Positions 11,001 through 20,000 of a stretch of DNA of 64,000 nucleotides are shown one piece after another; position 1 is the first letter of the stretch; every line of letters begins with the position of its first letter. The DNA is taken from NCBI GenBank assembly GCA_001972305.1, contig BDDD01000174.1, positions 368,331 to 432,330 on the forward strand, read 5' to 3'. The translations under genes were made by a program, and so were the position numbers. The notes under the pieces are model-generated. The model worked only from the letters and a program-made list of their open reading frames with translations, was not told the DNA's origin and ran no database searches. This stretch comes from Cephalotus follicularis. Lineage: Eukaryota > Streptophyta > Magnoliopsida > Oxalidales > Cephalotaceae.

Positions 11001-14000
11001 AAAAACACAACATTGTCCAACCAAAATTCACACTTATTGAGCTTAGCATACAACTCATGGTTTCTCAAGGTCTGCAAAACAATCGTCAGGTGTTCCTCGT
11101 GCTCAGCCATACTCCGCGAGTATACTATCACGTCGTCTATGAACACCACCACAAAGGTGTCCAAGAAGGGTTGGAACACTTGATTCATCAAATCCATGAA
11201 AATGGCTGGTGCATTGGTTAAACCAAACGGCATAACCGAGAACTCATAGCGTCTATAACAAGATCTAAAGGCTGTCTTCGGAACATCCTCTTCCTTCACC
11301 TTCAACTGGTGATATACAGATCGAAGATCTATCTTAGAGAACACACATGCGTCACGTAACTGATCAAACAAGTCATCTATCCTTGGCAACGGGTACCTGT
11401 TACGCACAGTGACCTTGTTGAGTTGCCTATAGTCGATACACAAGCGCATAGCTCCATCCTTCTTCTTCACAAACAGGACTGAGGCACCCCATGGAGAACT
11501 ACTAGGTCGGATAAATCCTTTATCCAACAAGTCCTCCAACTGTACCTTTAGCTCTTTCAACTCTACAAGTGCCATACGGTAAGAAGCAAGGGATATAGGA
11601 GCCGCACCAGGGATCAACTCAATCTCAAAGTCTATTTCCCTGTCCGGAGGAGGACCTGGTAACTCATCGGGGAAGACATCGGGAAACTCACAAACCACAG
11701 GTATGTCCCATACCTCTGGCTTAGACATCCGAGTATCCACCACATGAGCTAAGAATCCTTGCGCACTTTTACCAAAGCCTTACATGCAACCATAGCCGAG
11801 ATCAACTTCAGAGGTGTCGAGCGCTGCTCGCAAATTAACTCCATGCCTGACTCGTCGAGCAAGCAAAAGGAAACAACTTTACGCGAACAATCGACCACTG
11901 CTCGGTGCCTTACCAGCCAATCCATGCCCAGGATGGCATCAAAGTCCTCAATCTTGAAGGGGAAAAGGTCGGCTACAAAACTCCGTTCCTTGATCACAAC
12001 ATCACAACCTCTGTAGACTCGTTCAACACGGTAACTCTGGCCCGTAGGAACAGATACAACGATCTCTTCGTCCAAGGAACTTAACACTCCACATGAATGT
12101 ATGCAAAATGCATGCGCAACAAAAGATAAAGAGGCTCCCGTGTCAAACAAAACTGTGGCATCTCTGCCGAAGATAGGAGCCTTACCTATGGCCAGGTCTG
12201 CGGATCCGAGAGCATCTTCTCTGTTAAGAGCATAGACTCTAGCTGTTGCCGCTGGTCTACCCTGCTGACGACTTCCACTAGCCTTGGATGATCCCACTTG
12301 CGAAGACATTGATCCACCTCTGGCTCTCGCATGTTGTCTATTAGAAGCAGTTGATCCATGTGTCGTCGAAGTCTGCTGAGCTTGTGGACAATTCATCTTG
12401 ATGTGCCCAACTTGGCCACACTGGAAACATTCACGGGTATCTGCCTTGCAGTTGCCAAAGCGGAAGCGACCACACTTCTGGCACTTGGGAGGCTGTTGAG
12501 AAACTGATGAACTCGGGTGCCTACTCTGCTGCGCACCACTGGCTGTAGGACTCATCTGCTGCGAAGAAAACATCCCCTGGCCATCAGGCCTGGCCTGTCC
12601 CCGGTTTCCACCATCAGCTTGCTTGGGGGAAAACCGTCTCCTTCGTTTCCCTTATCCTCGGGAGCAACCCTCCCTTTGAGGAGCCTGCTGTCCATCTCTC
12701 TTCTGTCCCTTTTCCTGGCTATTCCTCTGCTCCGTAATACTTTGCTCAACCCTCTTGCAAGATTCCACCTAATCTCTAAAGATAGTCTAGTTGGTTACTG
12801 CCACAGTATGTCTCACCTCGAGATTCAACCCATCCAAGAATTTCTCACACCTCTCCTCTTGGTTTGCAACCAAAGCCGGAACAAAATGAGACAACTCCAT
12901 AAAGCGGTATTCATACTGGTTCATGCAGAAACTCTCTCATCTTCCCCTTCACGAAGGTAGCCGGGAAGAAGTACTGACGAAACTATCGCTTGAAAACATC
13001 CCAAGTGATCATAGCAACGTCGGTATGCCTAGCTTGCAGAGCTTCCAACCATCGAAGGGCATTCTTCTTGACTAAGAAGACGGCAAGTCCAACGTGTGAG
13101 TCGTCGGAAACCCCCGTCTGTACAAAGATCATCTCAAGATGATTCAACCATGCCTCTGCATCCGTTGGATCATCCGTTCCCTCAAAGGTTGCAGCACCTA
13201 AACGTTGCAAACGTTCATCCGGTAAAGCTTGAGGTCGAGAACCACTCAAAGCTTGTGCTATCATCGTAGCAAACTACATCCACTCTGCTTGAATACCAGT
13301 ACCAATCGTAGGAGGTACTTGAGCTGCTGACTGCGCTGCCGGGACCTTATCTACCACAGCCGGTCCAGTCTCATGTTCAACCATCCCAGGGTTAACCTGC
13401 ACACCAGGTTTAACATGAGGCAGTTCTTGATCCACATGTGGTGGGGAGGTCTCTCTTCCTCTACCCCGACCACGTTCTCTGGTTGGGGAGACCGCTCGTC
13501 CCCTACCCAAGCCACTTTCTCGAGTCTGACGCAGACGCACCATCTACCTTCACATGCAAGGTTAGGGCATCACTAACATGTATATTACATGAAATGCATG
13601 CATTTCATACCCCCCAAAAGTCTCCAAAGAAACACAAGGAAACTAAACCGGTCTCTCTAATACAAAAAAGCTGACACACCCCGTTCCCGAGCACCCCTGC
13701 CTGAGAACGGTAGTGCCATGTGGAAGGATCCCCCACCTGAATCCCTAACCAAAACCCCCAAAAGCAAAGGCTAACGCTAAGGCCAGGGCAGACGTTAAAA
13801 TGCGCTGCTGAGGAGAGCTCGCTCCCCAGGCCAAACGTACCATAAGGCAAAGAAACAAGAAATGCCCGCATGCCAGAAGAAACACACGGCAGAGAAGGGA
13901 CAAGGAATGAATGGCAAAACTGTAAATAACCCTTACATAAAACCATTCCCAAAACTCACCGTTTAACTAAAGGGGACACACACAACAACCACTGCCCAAA

Positions 14001-17000
14001 TGCACCGTTCCACTAAAGGAAAATGCCATAGGGGGGAGCCAGGGCAGAGAACGTAACACAACGTCTTGCCTGGGGTCCCGGGCAGGGGATGCCAACTCCA
14101 CCCAACACAACATGACGTATCACAAGTCAGGCCTGCACCTCCATCCTAAGACATGCCTTCCTCGGACGAGCCATCTTCGGGCATGTCCTCATTGGACGAC
14201 TAACTTCGGACATGTCCTCCTCGGGCATGTCCTCCCCGGGCATGACCCATACATTCAAGGATATGCCTGGGTACAAGAAAACAACAACGTTTAACATAAG
14301 GCTAAGCCTAGGATCAACACAAGGCCCAGGGACAAAATCCAAGCAAAGAACAACCACATGAGGTCCCACCAACGCTCATCTTACACTAAGGAGACAGAAT
14401 CTCACCCCGGGCAAGCACACATGGGATCTACCAGGGCTCACCTGATAAAACATCTCCAGGGACTGAGCTGGTCCGAGGTTGGGAGGACGGGCAAAACTAA
14501 GGAAAACCTCTTACTCCCACTTAATGCCTGAGAGCATGCCCGGGGACACCACCAGACCTCAGCTTAGGGTCAACCAACCCGAGCAGAAAGGTCAACCTAA
14601 GGTCTGCCCATCCCTCGAACCTTACCACCCCTTCCCCTGGCATCTCAGCAGAGGTGCCACGCACAAAGGACCTGGGGAGAAACACTTAAGTTTCACCAAG
14701 GTCAGGGCTGGGGAGAACTGCTCCTCTGCCTAGGGTCAAAAAACCCCCCGAACTCATACGTTGTCCCTGCACCCTAAACGCTTAACATAAACAACACCAG
14801 GGCTGGGAAAACAGCTCATAACAACAACGTATATAAAACAAGTGAATTATATACGGTCCCGGGCAAAATGCCAAGGACCCCCAACATCTAAGAAATCATA
14901 TACATTTTTACAAAAAGAAGGTTTACATGACATAGACATCAACAAGTCTATACAAAAACCCCAAGAATGTCTCCAAATGCATGAAGGTGCCCGTGGCCGA
15001 GGAGCCATCCTAAGGTGTTGCGTCAGGCGTCTAACTCTTTCAACACGCTGTCCTTAGTAGATCTCAAGAACCCTGCTGCCCCGCTTCCTCTGCACACAAA
15101 ACTGAGAGGGGATTAGTCCAACTGACTAGTGAGTAAGATCAAGGAATATCCTGGGCAAACCCACTTCCACCAGGGTGCCAAGAGTCAAGGTGAACGTGCC
15201 CTGCCCCAACTGGGCCAAAGGACAACCCATATTTACTACTCAACAAAACTAGGCAAAGGTGAAAATATACAAGGATATCAATAAAAAGGAAAACCCGAGT
15301 TGACGTCAGAGCTACCAACTCAATGACTGACCTCAAGGAAAGAAGATAAACAACAGGTTATATGTCAGAACATGCCAAGGATCCAAGGATCAACAAAAGA
15401 TCAACTCTAAGGATCAACAATTATCAAGGGACTACTGGTACTATATCAATCATAAGCACATTCCACACACGCACATGCACATATCATACTCACACACTTC
15501 CATAGCCGGAACCACCTTGGAAAGCACAAATAAAAACTCCGTTGACGTTCCATCAACGCGGTCATGGGCTACATGACAGTACACATCCCTCATATACGGA
15601 TATAGATACCCACTTCCATAGCTCCGCATGAACTTTGGTAGAAGGGCTACGCAGTACTCCTTCCCCGGTAATCACACGTTGGCGCACCTCACTACATGAA
15701 CATCGATCGAGGGGCTACGCAAGCCCACCCCCGTCGGCAATCACGAGCTCAGCACTACACCATATGGACATCGATCGAGGAGCTAACTTTTTGGCAATCA
15801 CATAGCGTTAGTATCGTCCAAGGGGCCCGCGAATCACCGCTCAGCTCCTCCCTTGACGAGATGACAGAGGAGAACATCAACTCAGAGGTAAGTGTATCAC
15901 CACTTAGACCATTTCGTGCCTGCAATCTCATGCCCGAGGACTCCATTATGGCCTGACCAGAGAAGATAGCGGATCCACGGCTGCCCCCACACATCATTCC
16001 ATCATAGACCAATGAAATGAGCATATTCGGGTATGGAACCCAGGCATAGTCACATCCAACAGTTTATCATAGACAATGGCACTGCTGAATGGAATTGGGA
16101 TCGAACGCCCACTCCTCCATCAGCCACAACAAGTCTCATACATAACCAAGTAGCCAATAACCAGTAACCAGTACCCGAGGACAACAACACATGATATCAA
16201 ATAAAGCATAAATACTTAAACAGAAAGGGGAAACAACAAGTTCAACCCAGGCATTGAGCCCTCAGCTCGGAAACAAATGTATTCACATGCAATATCAACA
16301 AGATGACAAGAGAAGAAGTCATAGTCAAAGATAATATCATGGAAGGACATATAAACAGTAAACTCTCAGTAATCAATTGATAGAAAGAAGAACATCCCAG
16401 GCACTAGTATCAGTAGCTTCCTCAGCTAGCTCCCTTGTTGTGCGGACTCCGTACCTAGATCTTCCTCTGCAAGACCAACACACAACAGCGCTTAGCCACC
16501 ATGAACAAACATCTCTGAAGTCATGCATGAACCACATACATCCATGAAAACCAAGGCGAAGCTCTTCCTCGGCCTCAAAGATCTTGCCTGCACCAACCAT
16601 GCGATGCACCAAAACGTACTGAGGAGGACACTCACCAGCTAGACGTGTAGACGGGTGGAAGAAAGTCCCAACCTCAAACATTGATCAAAGCTTCAGAAGA
16701 AAGACGAAGAAGAAAGAAGAAAGATGAAAGCTCACTCTCCCAAATGCTTCTTCAGGCGTGAGATGATGGATATGTCGTCTGCCGAAAGCCAACTGCCAAG
16801 CTTCTTAAGCAAGCTTTGCACATATCCCAACACAAAACAAATATCTCTTATCTCTTAACCACATACAAATCATTGGGCTCCACCAAGCCCCGGCCAAACT
16901 AACACTATCCAATAAGAGAAGCCCAAGCCAACCACAACCAAGGAGAAAAGAAAAAAATTCCCCCCAAGCCCAAACATCAATTTACCCAAAATTAATGCGG

Positions 17001-20000
17001 GCCGTTACATCAACTGTTTTCTCCTTCATCTTCAAAGCGTCAGCGGTTTCAACTAAAGCGTCAGCGGTTTGAGCAGAAATTTCAAGGTATAATTCAACAA
17101 ATCTCCACATTGCCTTGAATTTCCATCTTCACATCAACTACTCCATAACCCTCATCTCTGTCATCCCATGAGATTATCAACAGCATCCAATTAAGTTCAA
17201 GCAAAGCTTGAACTTCTCTTCAGGAACTGGTTTAGTCAACATATCAGCTGGATTCTCGGCTGTGGTTATCTTCTGAACAACAATTTCACCCCCTTCGATA
17301 ACATCCTGAATAAAGTGATATCGGAAAATAATGTGTTTGGTTCTCTCATGAAACATCTAATTCTTACTCAAATGGATGACACTTTGGCTATCACAATACA
17401 CCGTCGACACCTACTGTATCAAACCAAGACTGCCAACCAAACCACGCAACCAGATAGATTCTTTCACTACCTCAGTCAATGCCATGTATTCTGCCTCCGT
17501 CGTAGACAAGGCCACTGTTGGTTGCAAAGTTGCCTTCTAACTAACTGCACAGCCTGATAAAGTAAACACATATCTAGTAAGTGATCTTCGCTTATCCATG
17601 TATCCCGCATAATCAGAATACGAGTAGCCCACAACATCCATACTAGCAACTCCACCGCTGTCATAAACTAAGCCAACATCTGTAAAATCTCTCAAATACC
17701 TCATTATCCATTTCACAGCATCCTAGTGAGCTTCACCTGGATTAACCATATACCTGCTAACCACACTCACAGCATGTGAAATATCTGGTCTAGTGCACAC
17801 CATGGCATACATCAGACTGCCAACCGCATTAGCATATGGAACACGAGACATGTGCTCCCCCTCACTCTCAATCTTCGGCAACAATGAATCTGACAATTTG
17901 AAATGTACAATCAACGGAGTACTTATTGGTTTAGACTTTTCCATTTCAAACCTCTCAAGCACTTTCTCGATATACTTTTCTTGAGATACATATAACCGTT
18001 TAGCTTGACGATCCTTTTGAATCTCCATACCCAATATCCTCTTGGCTGCACCCAAATCCTTCATTTCAAATTCACTACTTAACTGAGCCTTCAATCTGTT
18101 GATCTCGAATTTATCCTTCAACGCAATCAACACCTCATCAACATATAACAACAGATACACAAAAGAACCATCCAGGAGTTTCTTCAAGTAGACACGGCTA
18201 TCATACTCACATCGACAATAACTGTTCTTGATCATAAAAGTATCAAACATTTTATACCACTGTCTAGGAGATTGCTTCAATCCATACAAAGATTTCTTTA
18301 GTAGGCACACATGATCTTCTTTTCCCGAAAAATGATAACCCTCTGGCTGGGACATTTAAATCTCTTCATCTAACTCACCATGTAAGAATGTTGTCTTAAC
18401 ATCTAATTGCTCAAGTTCCAAGTCTTGAGAAGCATCCATAGCGAGTAACACGCGTATTGAGCTATGCTTTATGAAAGTCCACTCCCTCCTTCTGAGTAAA
18501 ACCCTTAGCTACTAACCGTACCTTGAACCTTCTTGCCTCAACCCCCGGTATACATTTTTCTTGAAGATCCACTTACAGCCTACAACCCGTTTCCCCTTAG
18601 GCAGCTTTACTAACTCCCAGGTCTTGTTCTTTTCAAGAGACTGACTTTTTTCATTCATGAAAATTACCCATTCCGCTGATTCTTTGCTTTTCACTGCTTC
18701 CTTGTAAGTGATCGGCTCTTCTCCTTCAACACTTTCAGCGACTGATAAAGCAAAGGCTACCGTGTCCGCATGACTGTATCTCAGTGGTGGTCTAATCTGC
18801 CTACTCTCTCTGCCTATAGCAATATTGTACTGTTGTTCCTAAACTGTCCCATCTTCATCCTGATCTTGCATTTCAGTTTGAGTTGACTAACTAGAAGATG
18901 CTTCATCTTCCCTTCTCGGAGCTTCTAGACTAAGCTCCACCTGTTTCTCTACACCAAGGTCTTTCTCACCATTCTCAACAGACTTTTCCTTCTGGTTGAC
19001 CATAGCAGACTCATCAAATGTCATATCTCTACTAATAAGAAATTTTGGTGACTTGGGATTTTCAATGCACCACAACCGATGCCCTTTCACCACATCTGCA
19101 TACCCTAGAAATATGCACTTCTTTGCCCTCGGCTCAAGTTTACCATCATTCACGTGAGTGTAAGTAGGACAACCAAATACTTTCAAACCAGAATAATCAC
19201 TCGCGGTACCTGACCATACCTCCCGTGGAGTCTGTAATTCAATGGTTGTTGATGGAGACCTATTTACCAGTAAAGCTGCTGTATGAACTGCCTCAGCCCA
19301 ATACTTCTTAAAGAGACAAGTATTAGAAAGCATGCAACGAGCTTTTTCTAATAACGTTCTATTCACCCGTTTCGCAACTCCATTCCGTTGTGGTGTTTTT
19401 CGTACAGTGTGGTGTCTCACTATACCTTCATCCTTGCAGAACTTGTCAAATTCCCCCGATCAGTACTCCAAACCATTGTCAGTTCGTAGAGTCTTGACCA
19501 CTCTTCCTGTTTTCTTCTCTACCATGGTTTTCCACTGCTTGAACTTGACAAATACCTCATTTTTACTCTTCAGAAAATATGTCCAGACCTTTCTAGAGTA
19601 GTCATCAATCAAGGTCATCAAATACCGGCTTCCTCCAAGTGACACCTGTGAAGAGGGACCCCAAATATCAGAATGAATATAATCCAAAATACCCTTGGTC
19701 TTTTGAATGGCTGTACTGAATTTCACCCTACACTGTTTTCCATACACACAATGCTCACAGAAATCTAGTTTCCTTGACTTCACTCCAGCTAGCAAACTAT
19801 TCTTAGACAGAATTTGCTACCCTCTCTCACTCATATGCCCCAGACGCATATGCCAAAGTCGAGTAGTATCTGCATCTTTATCCCGTGATCAAGAAGCAAT
19901 TGCTGCAGTACCCATCACGGTATTCCCTTGCAGCTGATATAAGCCATCGATCTTCTTTCCCTTCATAATTACCAGTGCACCCCTAAGTACTTTGATTATC

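Larger units (their letters stand above)
3129..17009 (-). mobile_element. T2: Ty3/gypsy chromovirus (Tekay-like), minus strand, inside a T1 LTR
   Basis: Two 3.34-kb LTRs with TG..CA ends flank gag, protease, RT and integrase with a chromodomain-like tail, all on the minus strand. The target duplication is TCGAC (3124-3128) and TCAAC (17010-17014). Removing the element plus one duplication restores a continuous T1 LTR. Long LTRs and a C-terminal chromodomain fit the Tekay clade. The first 80 bp of the LTRs differ at about 10 sites. RNase H is deleted and the integrase is split by T3, so the copy is dead. Confidence 0.9.
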
